A stretch of 64,000 nucleotides of DNA from Aphodosoma sp045631465 (GTDB lineage Bacteria; Bacteroidota; Bacteroidia; Bacteroidales; Paludibacteraceae), in the NCBI GenBank assembly GCA_045631465.1, contig JAZQUV010000022.1:1-64000 (forward strand), in the 5' to 3' direction. Positions within the stretch are counted from its first letter, which is position 1; each line of letters opens with the position of its first letter. Below are positions 7,973-15,487 of this stretch, piece after piece. A program made the position numbers and the translations under genes. The notes under the pieces are model-generated. The model made no database searches. It was not told where the DNA came from and saw nothing but the letters and a program-made list of their open reading frames with translations.

Positions 7973-8452
7973 TTAACCTTTAATTTTAGAATACAATGTT
8001 GTGCCTAACAAAGCAAGGATAGTTGTAGATGCAAAGATGATAGTTGCATACATACACATATCAGCATATTGAGCCCAGAAGCCAACGTTGTCTGTACCTT
8101 CGTAACCGATGATTTTAAGTTCTTCAGGAGAACCGATAAACCAAGAAACAACGAATACAAGAGCAAATACAACTAAAACAGCAAGAGTTCCAATACCTTT
8201 TTTAGGGTTTTTACGGAAGTTTGTTACAAAAGTGAAGACAGATGCTAAGATAGTAGCAAGAATAGCAATAGCTAAAAGAGCATAAGTCCAATTGAGGAAC
8301 AATCCTGTAAATACCGGAGTTGACAATAATTCGCCACCATTGCCTTCAACTTCGGTTTGCCCCCCAAAGATAAAGAAACCTGCAATCACCAATGAGATGG
8401 CAAATAAAGCCAACAAGGTGAACTTAGGTAATTTTTCAATAAACTTATTCAT
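7973..8452 (-). CDS. Four-helix membrane protein of the exb operon
   Basis: A 159-residue integral membrane protein with hydrophobic segments at about 12-30, 47-73, 88-107 and 132-152. It has no recognised catalytic motif. It lies 9 bases downstream of exbB and 23 bases upstream of the first exbD, so it is very likely part of the same motor complex or its assembly. Similar small membrane proteins occupy this slot in other Bacteroidales exb operons, as far as I recall, but I know of no function. Confidence 0.85.
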   Translation of the reverse strand: MNKFIEKLPKFTLLALFAISLVIAGFFIFGGQTEVEGNGGELLSTPVFTGLFLNWTYALLAIAILATILASVFTFVTNFRKNPKKGIGTLAVLVVFALVFVVSWFIGSPEELKIIGYEGTDNVGFWAQYADMCMYATIIFASTTILALLGTTLYSKIKG

Positions 8453-8461
8453 GGTAGGAAA

Positions 8462-9283
8462 TTATTTTTTTGAGTATTTAACTACGATATCAAGCAAAGA
8501 GATAGAAGAATCTTCCATGTCAGTAACGATAGAGTCGATACGAGCGAGAAGATAGTTATAGAATACTTGAAGAATCATAGCCACGATAAGACCGAGGAGA
8601 GTTGTCAACAACGCAACTTTGATACCACCAGCAACTACAGAAGCTGACATATCACCTACTTGTTGGATTTTGTCGAATGCTTGGATCATACCTACGATAG
8701 TACCCAAGAAACCTAACATTGAAGAAAGACCGATGAAGAGAGAAATCCAAGAAAGGTTGCGTTCGAGAAGACCAAGTTGAACTGAACCGTAAGAAGCAAC
8801 TGATTTTTCTACTACTTCAACACCTTCGTCGTAACGAGAAAGACCTTGATAGAAGATAGATGCAACTGGACCACGAGTGTTGCGGCATACTTCGAGAGCA
8901 GCTTCAACGCCACCTTTAGCCCAAGCTTCGTCGATGCGACGGAGAAGTTTGTTAGTGTTTACGTTAGCAAGGTTCAAATAAATGATACGTTCGATAGAAA
9001 GAGCAAGACCAAAAATCAAACAGAAAACTACGAGAGACATGAAACCAGCACCACCCTCGATGAATTTGATTTTGAGAACTTGATACATAGATTGTTCTTC
9101 AGCTACTGGAGCAGCTTCTTCTACTACAGCAGGAGCTTCTTCAACTGCAGGAGCAGCTTCTTCTACTACAGCTTCAGTTGTTTCTTCAACTGCTACAGGA
9201 GCAGCTTCTTCTTGAGCCATAACGTTTGTAGCACCAAATGCAAGGAATGCTACAACTGTCATCATTGCGAAAAATTTTTTCAT
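8462..9283 (-). CDS. exbB: MotA/TolQ/ExbB proton channel with Ala/Glu/Val-rich N-terminal tail
   Basis: A 273-residue ExbB-family protein. A cleavable-looking signal peptide (MKKFFAMMTVVAFLAFG...MAQ, about 1-24) precedes a low-complexity segment of Ala, Glu, Val and Pro (about 25-64). The ExbB core follows: one helix near 75-95 and two helices near 175-245, with GLLERNLSWISLFIGLSSML and GFLGTIVGMIQAFD. With the two ExbD proteins it should harvest proton motive force for TonB-type or gliding/secretion machinery. It is the first gene of the operon, with 272 bases of AT-rich, gene-free DNA upstream. Confidence 0.93.
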   Translation of the reverse strand: MKKFFAMMTVVAFLAFGATNVMAQEEAAPVAVEETTEAVVEEAAPAVEEAPAVVEEAAPVAEEQSMYQVLKIKFIEGGAGFMSLVVFCLIFGLALSIERIIYLNLANVNTNKLLRRIDEAWAKGGVEAALEVCRNTRGPVASIFYQGLSRYDEGVEVVEKSVASYGSVQLGLLERNLSWISLFIGLSSMLGFLGTIVGMIQAFDKIQQVGDMSASVVAGGIKVALLTTLLGLIVAMILQVFYNYLLARIDSIVTDMEDSSISLLDIVVKYSKK

Positions 9284-9555
9284 TGTTGTTTTTTGTTTTA
9301 AGTTAATATTTAGTTAGTTATTTTTGAGTCGATTTTTGATATTTTCATACACTTCGACGCCGCACAATAATGCTATATTATGCAATGCTCCAAAATCGGT
9401 TGCAAATTAGCAAAAAATAATGAATTACACACCAATTTTTCTCATTTTTTTTTATCCTTTTTTTATTATCATCAAAAAGCTTGATATTCAATCAAAAAGA
9501 ATGGTCAATAGGATTTTTGATTAAAGAAAAAAGTAGATTTTAGCAATATTTTCCA

Positions 9556-10320
9556 CTAAATTTGGAACAATTCTTGGGCATTTTTTGTTGTGATTTCGTC
9601 AACTTTTTGAGAATTTATTTGAAAAATTGAAGATAAATGGTCTCTGATATATACTAAATTATAGGGTTCGTTGCGCTTGCCTCGCTGTGGCACTGGTGAG
9701 AGGTATGGTGCATCGGTTTCGAGCAAAATATGATTGATGCCGATGGGCTTAATTATATCTCCGAGATTGGAATTTTTGTATGTAACTACGCCTCCAATGC
9801 CAAGATAGAAACCCATATCGACAGCTTTGCGTGCCTCCTCTACTCCACCGCCAAAACAGTGGAATACGCCTCGAATAGTTTTGCCTTTGAATCGATTGAG
9901 GATTTTGAATATTTCGGCATGCGCTTTACGAATATGCAATATCACAGGCAAATCGAGCGAGATTGCCCAATCGAGTTGTTGTTCGAGAACTTGCTCTTGC
10001 TCGGCTTCGAATGTTCGATCCCAATAGAGGTCGAGTCCTACTTCGCCGAGGGCGTTGTAGGATTGTCCGCTACGCAGTGCGTCTTCGACATTGCGCAACT
10101 CGGTTTGCCAATCTTCTTTCACACTAGTGGGATGGAGGCCCATTGCCATGGATGTAAAATCGGGATATTGTGTGTGACAATCAAGCATTTGAGCAATAGT
10201 GGACGTATCGACGTTGGCAAGGAGCACTTTGCTCACGCCAGCATCGATTGCACGCGAAATGACGTCGGCACGGTCGTCGGCGTATTCGGGTCCATATATA
10301 TGAGAATGAGTGTCTATCAT
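9556..10320 (-). CDS. TatD-family metal-dependent hydrolase
   Basis: A 254-residue TIM-barrel hydrolase of the TatD DNase family. Metal ligands are visible: IDTHSHIY at the start (HxH), GEVGLDLYWD, LHIRKAH, FHCFGG and ETDAPYLSP. I chose the ATG at 10320 because it gives MIDTHSH, the usual beginning of the family. The longer reading from 10365 would only translate a 7-bp tandem repeat and a REP-like hairpin. It lies downstream of the nucleotidyltransferase gene on the same strand. Confidence 0.93.
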   Translation of the reverse strand: MIDTHSHIYGPEYADDRADVISRAIDAGVSKVLLANVDTSTIAQMLDCHTQYPDFTSMAMGLHPTSVKEDWQTELRNVEDALRSGQSYNALGEVGLDLYWDRTFEAEQEQVLEQQLDWAISLDLPVILHIRKAHAEIFKILNRFKGKTIRGVFHCFGGGVEEARKAVDMGFYLGIGGVVTYKNSNLGDIIKPIGINHILLETDAPYLSPVPQRGKRNEPYNLVYIRDHLSSIFQINSQKVDEITTKNAQELFQI

Positions 10321-10321
10321 T

Positions 10322-10341
10322 AATGAGGAATGAGGAATGAA
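10322..10341 (-). repeat. Heptamer repeat directly before tatD
   Basis: On the minus strand ATTCCTC is repeated and runs straight into ATTAATG, the start codon. The same heptamer is found at 34704-34724 and 48639-48645. Confidence 0.85.
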
Positions 10342-10344
10342 TAG

Positions 10345-10392
10345 ACCCCTCAGCCCTTTGGACAACTCACCTAACTTAGGAGAGCTGTTTTT
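10345..10392. repeat. REP-like hairpin element
   Basis: Contains the imperfect palindrome CTCACCTAA with TTAGGAGAG beside CCCTCAGCCC and TTTGG. The plan, a CCT-rich hairpin plus a GCCC/GGGC-type box, resembles the segment at 50511-50552. It is a family of small intergenic palindromes rather than a gene. Confidence 0.5.
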
Positions 10393-10419
10393 AGGTCCGA
10401 TACATCTATTATCTGTTAT

Positions 10420-11169
10420 CTAGTCTTTTAGCTCGTCAAGAAGGGCTTCGGCATCGTCGAGAGAGTTGAGTTTGCCGACGTCGATCATACGGAGATTGTC
10501 TTGTACGACTCCATAGATTTCTTGTTCGTGTGCATTGTCGAGATAGAAATCTATGATAGAAAATTTATCGGGATAGTTTGCCATCAACTCGCAGATGCGT
10601 GGGTCGATGACATGAATGCCAGAGAATGCAAGTTTCTTGCATTTTGCGACATCTATATTTGAATAAGGTGATTTGACTTCGCCTGTTGCAATATTGGTCC
10701 AACCGACAAGGCGCATATCGTCGTTGAAAAGAAGATAGCGTTGTGTTTTGCGGTCGCTAACTAGGAGAGTTGCCAATGAAGTTGGTTTGTGCAAAGCCAA
10801 GAGGTTTTGCACATCGACATTTGATATGATGTCGACGTTGTGAACTACGAAAGGGTTGCCATTGAAGAGTGGTTGTGCGTGTTTGATTGCACCACCAGTT
10901 TCGCGCAAAAGGTCGCGCTCGTCGGAAATTGCCAACGAACCAAAGTCGCTACGATCGGAAAGGTACTCCTCTACTTGCTCGGCAAGATGGTGAACATTGA
11001 CAATGAAGTCGTTGATACCTTGAGATTGTAGGCATTCAATGACATGCTCGATTAGTGGACGATTTGCAATAGGAACTAATGCCTTTGGCATTGTGTCGGT
11101 GATTGGGCGCAGACGGGTGCCTAGACCTGCTGCGAAGATAAATGCTTGTATTTCGCCTTCGGGGGACAT
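10420..11169 (-). CDS. Sugar-1-phosphate nucleotidyltransferase (MurU-like)
   Basis: A 249-residue nucleotidyltransferase with the diagnostic N-terminal loop AAGLGTRLRPITDTMPKAL (about 13-31), then PLIEHVIE, NVHHLAEQ and DVGK near the C-terminus. The fold transfers NMP to a sugar-1-phosphate. It follows a kinase-RapZ fusion gene. That pairing matches the AmgK-MurU salvage route, in which an anomeric MurNAc kinase feeds MurNAc-1-phosphate to a uridylyltransferase. That substrate is an inference; mannose- or glucose-1-phosphate remain possible. Confidence 0.85.
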   Translation of the reverse strand: MSPEGEIQAFIFAAGLGTRLRPITDTMPKALVPIANRPLIEHVIECLQSQGINDFIVNVHHLAEQVEEYLSDRSDFGSLAISDERDLLRETGGAIKHAQPLFNGNPFVVHNVDIISNVDVQNLLALHKPTSLATLLVSDRKTQRYLLFNDDMRLVGWTNIATGEVKSPYSNIDVAKCKKLAFSGIHVIDPRICELMANYPDKFSIIDFYLDNAHEQEIYGVVQDNLRMIDVGKLNSLDDAEALLDELKD

Positions 11170-11173
11170 ATAT

Positions 11174-11236
11174 AGAGGTTAAAGGTTAGAGGTTAGAGGT
11201 TAGAGTTGAAAGTTGAAAGTTGAAAGTTGAAAGTTG
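11174..11236 (-). repeat. Compound heptamer tandem repeat upstream of the nucleotidyltransferase
   Basis: Nine 7-base units in one phase on the + strand: AGAGGTT, AAAGGTT, two more AGAGGTT, then AGAGTTG and four AAAGTTG. Two heptamer families therefore join without losing the 7-base register. It ends 5 bases upstream of the start codon. Confidence 0.95.
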
Positions 11237-11306
11237 AGAACTAACTTATACTTTTTATTATCAAAGGTTCAAAAAGCTTCGGTTCTGATTTCAAATTTCA
11301 AATTGG

Positions 11307-12725
11307 TTAAAGTTCTTTTTCGATGTTTTGTTCGCGGTGGATTACTTTGATTTTTATATCGAATTTTTTGCTTAGGTGCTCGGCAAGATGTTCGGCACAA
11401 TAAACTGAGCGGTGTTGGCCTCCGGTGCAACCGAAGCTGACCATGAGGTTGGTGAATTTGCGCTCGATGAAGCGTTGTACGTGAGCATCGACGAGTTGGT
11501 AGGCATTGTCGAGGAATTTGAATACTTCGCCGTCGTCTTCGAGGAATTGGATTACCTCTTTGTCGAGACCGGTGAAGTGTTTGTAGTGCTCGTATTTGCC
11601 TGGATTGTTGATTGCACGACAGTCGAACACATAGCCTCCGCCATTGCCTGTCATATCGTTAGGTATACCTTTTTTGTAGGCGAAACTGTAGATTTTGACT
11701 TGAAGTTTGCGCTCTGGATTCATCTCTGAGAATTGACGCATCTGTGTGAGTTCAGTCAATATTTTAGAGAGGTATGGGTATTCTTTGAAAGGTTCGTTGA
11801 GTAGTCGACGTAGGTTGTCGATGGCAAATGGGACAGATTGGAGGAAGTGTGGTTTTTTCTCGAAATAGCCACGGAAACCGTATGCACCAAGGACTTGGAG
11901 TGTGCGGAAGAGGACGAAGTGACGAAGTTGTTGACGGAAGTAGGCTTCGTCGACTGGCATATATTGACGGAGTGCGTCGAGATATGTTTTGAGGAGCTCT
12001 TCGCGGAGTTCTTCGGAATAGTTGGCTTTGGCTTGCCATACGAATGATGCGACGTCGTAGTAGATTGGGCCTTTGCGACCGCCTTGGAAGTCAATGAAGT
12101 ATGGTTCGTTGTTGTGGAACATTACGTTACGCGATTGGAAATCGCGATAGAGGAATGTGGCAGATGTGCTACGCATGAGGATGTCGCTCATGCGACGGAA
12201 ATCGTCTTCGAGTTTGATTTCGGAAAACTCGATGCCTGTAGCTTTGAGGAAACAGTATTTGAAATAGTTGAGGTCGAATGAGATCATGCGCTCGTCGAAC
12301 TCGGGTTGTGGATAGCAGATAGAGAAATCGAGACCATCGGCTCCAAGGAATTGGAGTGATGGAAGTTTTGCCATTGTTTTGCGTAACATTTCGCGTTCGT
12401 CGTCGTTAAACGAACCGCAGGTGCGACCTTTTTCGGTCATTTTGAATAGGATGTTATCGCCAAGGTCTTGTTGAATATAGAATTGTTGGTCGTCGGACAT
12501 GCCATATACCTCAGGTACTGGGAGGCCTTTGCGGAGGAAATGTTCGGCTATTTTGACGAAAGCGATGTTTTCTTCGACAGAGGTGCCCATAACGCCAATG
12601 ATGGTGGAGTCGTCGTCGGCAGTGAGACGGAAGTAGCGACGATTAGAACCTGATGATGGAAGTTCTTCGATGCTTTTTGGAGCAGAATGTTTGTATTTAA
12701 CAAATAATTCTTCTAGTTGTTTCAT
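11307..12725 (-). CDS. Sugar kinase-like phosphotransferase fused to RapZ C-terminal domain
   Basis: A two-domain protein of 472 residues. Residues about 1-330 have the aminoglycoside-phosphotransferase/AmgK fold: SGSNRRYFRL near 25-34, the catalytic YRDFQSRNVMF, and the metal-binding YFIDFQGGRKGPIYYDVASF. Residues about 345-472 match the C-terminal domain of RapZ: KIYSFAYKKGIP, YVFDCRAINNPG, and GCTGGQHRSVYCAEHL. RapZ's N-terminal P-loop ATPase is absent. RapZ's C-terminal domain senses glucosamine-6-phosphate in E. coli. Together with the downstream nucleotidyltransferase, this suggests amino-sugar recycling with built-in metabolite sensing; that is an inference. Confidence 0.9.
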   Translation of the reverse strand: MKQLEELFVKYKHSAPKSIEELPSSGSNRRYFRLTADDDSTIIGVMGTSVEENIAFVKIAEHFLRKGLPVPEVYGMSDDQQFYIQQDLGDNILFKMTEKGRTCGSFNDDEREMLRKTMAKLPSLQFLGADGLDFSICYPQPEFDERMISFDLNYFKYCFLKATGIEFSEIKLEDDFRRMSDILMRSTSATFLYRDFQSRNVMFHNNEPYFIDFQGGRKGPIYYDVASFVWQAKANYSEELREELLKTYLDALRQYMPVDEAYFRQQLRHFVLFRTLQVLGAYGFRGYFEKKPHFLQSVPFAIDNLRRLLNEPFKEYPYLSKILTELTQMRQFSEMNPERKLQVKIYSFAYKKGIPNDMTGNGGGYVFDCRAINNPGKYEHYKHFTGLDKEVIQFLEDDGEVFKFLDNAYQLVDAHVQRFIERKFTNLMVSFGCTGGQHRSVYCAEHLAEHLSKKFDIKIKVIHREQNIEKEL

Positions 12726-12833
12726 ATTTTAGATATTTAATAGCGAGTAAAGAAAGTTGCCATTCGGCATTGTTTTTTTTTATTTTTTAGTGTGTTTTGT
12801 GAGGGGGGCTTATTGTATTTTAGTGGGTGCTCC

Positions 12834-12885
12834 GAAGGTAGGGTGAGGGTTGCTTGCAGGTTGCTGTATAGTATATTTAACCTAG
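12834..12885 (+). repeat. Intergenic repeat II, copy c (core only)
   Basis: Carries the core seen at 835-889 and 50656-50707: AAGGTAGGG, GAGGGTTGCTTGCAGGTTGC and TGTATAGTATATTTAA. The flanking ACACACT/AGTGTGT hairpins are missing. It lies in the 183 bases between the S41 protease and kinase-RapZ genes. Confidence 0.75.
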
Positions 12886-12908
12886 GGAGGGGGTTATTGT
12901 ATTTTTCG

Positions 12909-14540
12909 TTAGTTTTTTTGGATTAGTTCGATAGCAATTTTAAGCCATTTGTCGTCACGTAGATTATACTCGATTTCGCCTTTTTGGTAGTAGTAGCGTT
13001 TGATTATTTCTTGCTCTAACATACGTTGCACATCGGTGCGGAAACGGATTAAATCGGTTTCTACGTTTGGTTGAAGTTTGGCGGTTAGCTGCTCGAAGAG
13101 GTCGTTAGTTAGGTCGTCGTAGCCTTCGTATTTGACCATTTCTTTTAGGTCTTGAAGGTATTTTTCGCTCTCGAGGCGATAGGTGAAACCTGACTCGATG
13201 ACGAAACGGCAGAAGTCGTTGTATTCATCGTCGGTCAAAGTGAAATTGCTGACTGATGCTATGGTTGGATGACTTACAACATACTTGTTTGCGTACTTGA
13301 AATAGAGATTTTTGAGATACATGTAGTGGGATATGTTGTAAGTGATGTCGTCTTTGATGACGGAATCGGGCAAGACACCACCTCCGTCGCGAACGATGCG
13401 ACCTTTGACTGTGCGGAACTCTTTGGTGAGGCTATCGGGAATGACGCGATCGCGACCTTCGTTTTGACGAGTTGCATAGTCGATAGCTTGAACGCAACGA
13501 CCTGAAGGGAGATAGTATTTGGCAGTGGTGAGTTTGAGATAGCCATCATATGGTAATTCGCGGATGCTCTGCACAAGGCCTTTGCCGAAAGTGCGCTCGC
13601 CGAAGATGTAAGCACGGTCGAGGTCTTGCATTGATCCGGAAAGGATTTCGGATGAAGATGCTGTGTTGGCATCTACTAGAAATAGCAAATCCATATCGGG
13701 ATAGATAGGTGTGCGAGTTGTGCGATAGACGAAATTGCTAGACTCGTGAGTGCCTTTCATTGAAACAATTTCGGTGCCTTTTGGTAGGAATAGAGATGCT
13801 ATTTCTACGGCTTGACTGACCAAACCGCCTCCGTTGCCACGAAGGTCGATGATGAGTTTGTTGATATTGTGAGTATTAACGAGTTCGTTTAATGCAATTT
13901 CGAAATCGGATGCTGTGCGGTCGATGAAATCGAGAATCACGATGTAACCTACCCCTTCTGCTACTTGCGCGTAGAAAGGAACTGTTGGCATTTGGATAAT
14001 ATCGCGTAGGAATGTTTTTGTAATTGGCTTTTTGTGTCCTTCGCGTTGAACCTTGATAGTCAACTCGGTTTGTGGTTTACCGCGCAATAGGTCGCTGACT
14101 TCGGAGATTGATTTGCCTTTGCATTTGATGCCATCGATTTCTATAATTTCGTCGCCAGCACGCAAGCCGTTGACTTGCGCCGGCATTCCATAGTATGGAT
14201 TGGATAGATAGGGTTTGTCGTCGACAAGGGTGATAACCGAACCCACGCCACCATATTGACCAGAACGAAGACGTTTGAGAGTTTCGTCGTCGGAAGCTGG
14301 GAAATAGGAGGTGTAGGGATCAAGCCCATAAAGCATACGACCTAATGAGAGTTTGATTAATTTTTCGTGATTGATAGTGTCGACATAGTTGATTTCGAGT
14401 TCGCGCAATACACTATTGTAGATTTCGACATGCTTGATAGCGTCAAGTGTTTGATTGGTAGTAGCTTCGTTTTTATCTTTTTTTGCAAAAGATGAAAGCG
14501 ACAATAGTGATAGGATGATGATTATACATGTTTTTCTCAT
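12909..14540 (-). CDS. S41-family C-terminal processing protease
   Basis: A 543-residue exported serine protease. A signal peptide (MRKTCIIIILSLLSLSSFA) is followed by a short helical region, a PDZ domain (about 80-165, GGVGSVITLVDDKPYLSNPY...GLRAGDEII), and the S41 core. The core has DLRGNGGGLV, the nucleophile in TASSSEI and the catalytic lysine in FGKGLVQ. A tail of about 190 residues follows. The enzyme trims C-termini of envelope proteins. I prefer the ATG at 14540; the longer reading begins at a TTG only 9 bases upstream. The TerB/DnaJ gene lies 58 bases upstream on the same strand. Confidence 0.93.
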   Translation of the reverse strand: MRKTCIIIILSLLSLSSFAKKDKNEATTNQTLDAIKHVEIYNSVLRELEINYVDTINHEKLIKLSLGRMLYGLDPYTSYFPASDDETLKRLRSGQYGGVGSVITLVDDKPYLSNPYYGMPAQVNGLRAGDEIIEIDGIKCKGKSISEVSDLLRGKPQTELTIKVQREGHKKPITKTFLRDIIQMPTVPFYAQVAEGVGYIVILDFIDRTASDFEIALNELVNTHNINKLIIDLRGNGGGLVSQAVEIASLFLPKGTEIVSMKGTHESSNFVYRTTRTPIYPDMDLLFLVDANTASSSEILSGSMQDLDRAYIFGERTFGKGLVQSIRELPYDGYLKLTTAKYYLPSGRCVQAIDYATRQNEGRDRVIPDSLTKEFRTVKGRIVRDGGGVLPDSVIKDDITYNISHYMYLKNLYFKYANKYVVSHPTIASVSNFTLTDDEYNDFCRFVIESGFTYRLESEKYLQDLKEMVKYEGYDDLTNDLFEQLTAKLQPNVETDLIRFRTDVQRMLEQEIIKRYYYQKGEIEYNLRDDKWLKIAIELIQKN

Positions 14541-14598
14541 AATTTTCAATACTCGATTGGCTAATTGGATTTGTTAATACAGAGAACTAGTAATTATG

Positions 14599-15345
14599 TT
14601 AAAATCCACGTTCTTTTTTGAGATGATCATAGGCATCTTTGACTTTGCGGAATTTTTCGGTTGCACTTTGTTTGACATCTTCACCGAGACTATTGACCTT
14701 GTCGGGGTGATATTTCATAGCCATTCGACGATAGGCTTTTTTGATTTCGTCATCGGTGCATGCTGGTGATAATTCGAGCACTTCGTATGCCCAATTAGGA
14801 TTGGTTTGAGTAGCAAACATTGCCGAGAGAGAAGATAAATCGGCATCGCTAACACGCATATATCGAGCGATATTGCGAATAACATTGATTTCGCTGGCAT
14901 CGACATTGCCATCGCCAGATGCAACAGCGATGAGCATGTTGATGAGTTGCAGACGTACACTATAATTGAGATGGACTGCACACTGCATGGCTACATCGGC
15001 AACATTTATGTCTCGATCGAGCAAATCTTTGAGAATTTGAAGTGCTTCGCGTGCGCCTTCTTCGCCATAATTTTGCAATAAAAAGCGTTTTACTACAGAC
15101 AATTCGCTCTTTACGATACGTCCGTCGGCCTTCATCACTGCTGCGATGAGGACAAGGAGTGCGACTTGAAAATCATTGGCTTGGTGATTTGTGCTACGAG
15201 GACGAGTAGATGTGTCAAATGTTTGATTCTCAACCTTATCGGGAGTATCAAACATAGATGCAATAGTTACACCAATAATTGCTCCGATTGGACCTCCGAG
15301 AGTCCAACCTAGCCCACCTGCTAATATTTTTCCGAATAAACCCAC
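14599..15345 (-). CDS. TerB/DnaJ-domain protein (DjlA-like)
   Basis: A 248-residue protein. The N-terminus (GGLGWTLGGPIGAIIGVTIASMF) looks like a glycine-rich membrane-associating segment. A TerB-like helical domain covers about 55-165 (ALLVLIAAVMKADGRIVKSE, AVASGDGNVDASEINVI). A C-terminal J domain (about 180-248) has YRRMAMKYHPDKV with the essential HPD motif that stimulates DnaK. This order is that of DjlA co-chaperones. A 7-bp tandem repeat lies upstream. Confidence 0.92.
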   Translation of the reverse strand: MGLFGKILAGGLGWTLGGPIGAIIGVTIASMFDTPDKVENQTFDTSTRPRSTNHQANDFQVALLVLIAAVMKADGRIVKSELSVVKRFLLQNYGEEGAREALQILKDLLDRDINVADVAMQCAVHLNYSVRLQLINMLIAVASGDGNVDASEINVIRNIARYMRVSDADLSSLSAMFATQTNPNWAYEVLELSPACTDDEIKKAYRRMAMKYHPDKVNSLGEDVKQSATEKFRKVKDAYDHLKKERGF

Positions 15346-15388
15346 TATGAAATTACATCTATAAATTAAAATGCTAAGTTACAACTTT

Positions 15389-15423
15389 TAATTCATAATT
15401 CATAATTTACGATTCATAATTAT
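15389..15423 (-). repeat. Degenerate heptamer repeat upstream of the TerB/DnaJ gene
   Basis: Five units in 7-base register on the + strand: TAATTCA twice, TAATTTA, CGATTCA, then TAATTAT. They lie about 45 bases before the start codon. Confidence 0.75.
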
Positions 15424-15434
15424 TGTTAAAAAAA

Positions 15435-15464
15435 AATAGAGACACAAAATATTGCGTCTCTATT
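15435..15464 (-). terminator. Terminator of the A3-A4 unit
   Basis: A 13-bp stem with one mismatch (15435-15447 with 15452-15464; AATAGAGAC... with ...GTCTCTATT). A poly-T run follows on the minus strand, about 23 bases past the stop of the 950-residue gene. Confidence 0.8.
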
Positions 15465-15487
15465 TGATATTGGATAAATGTGATTTA

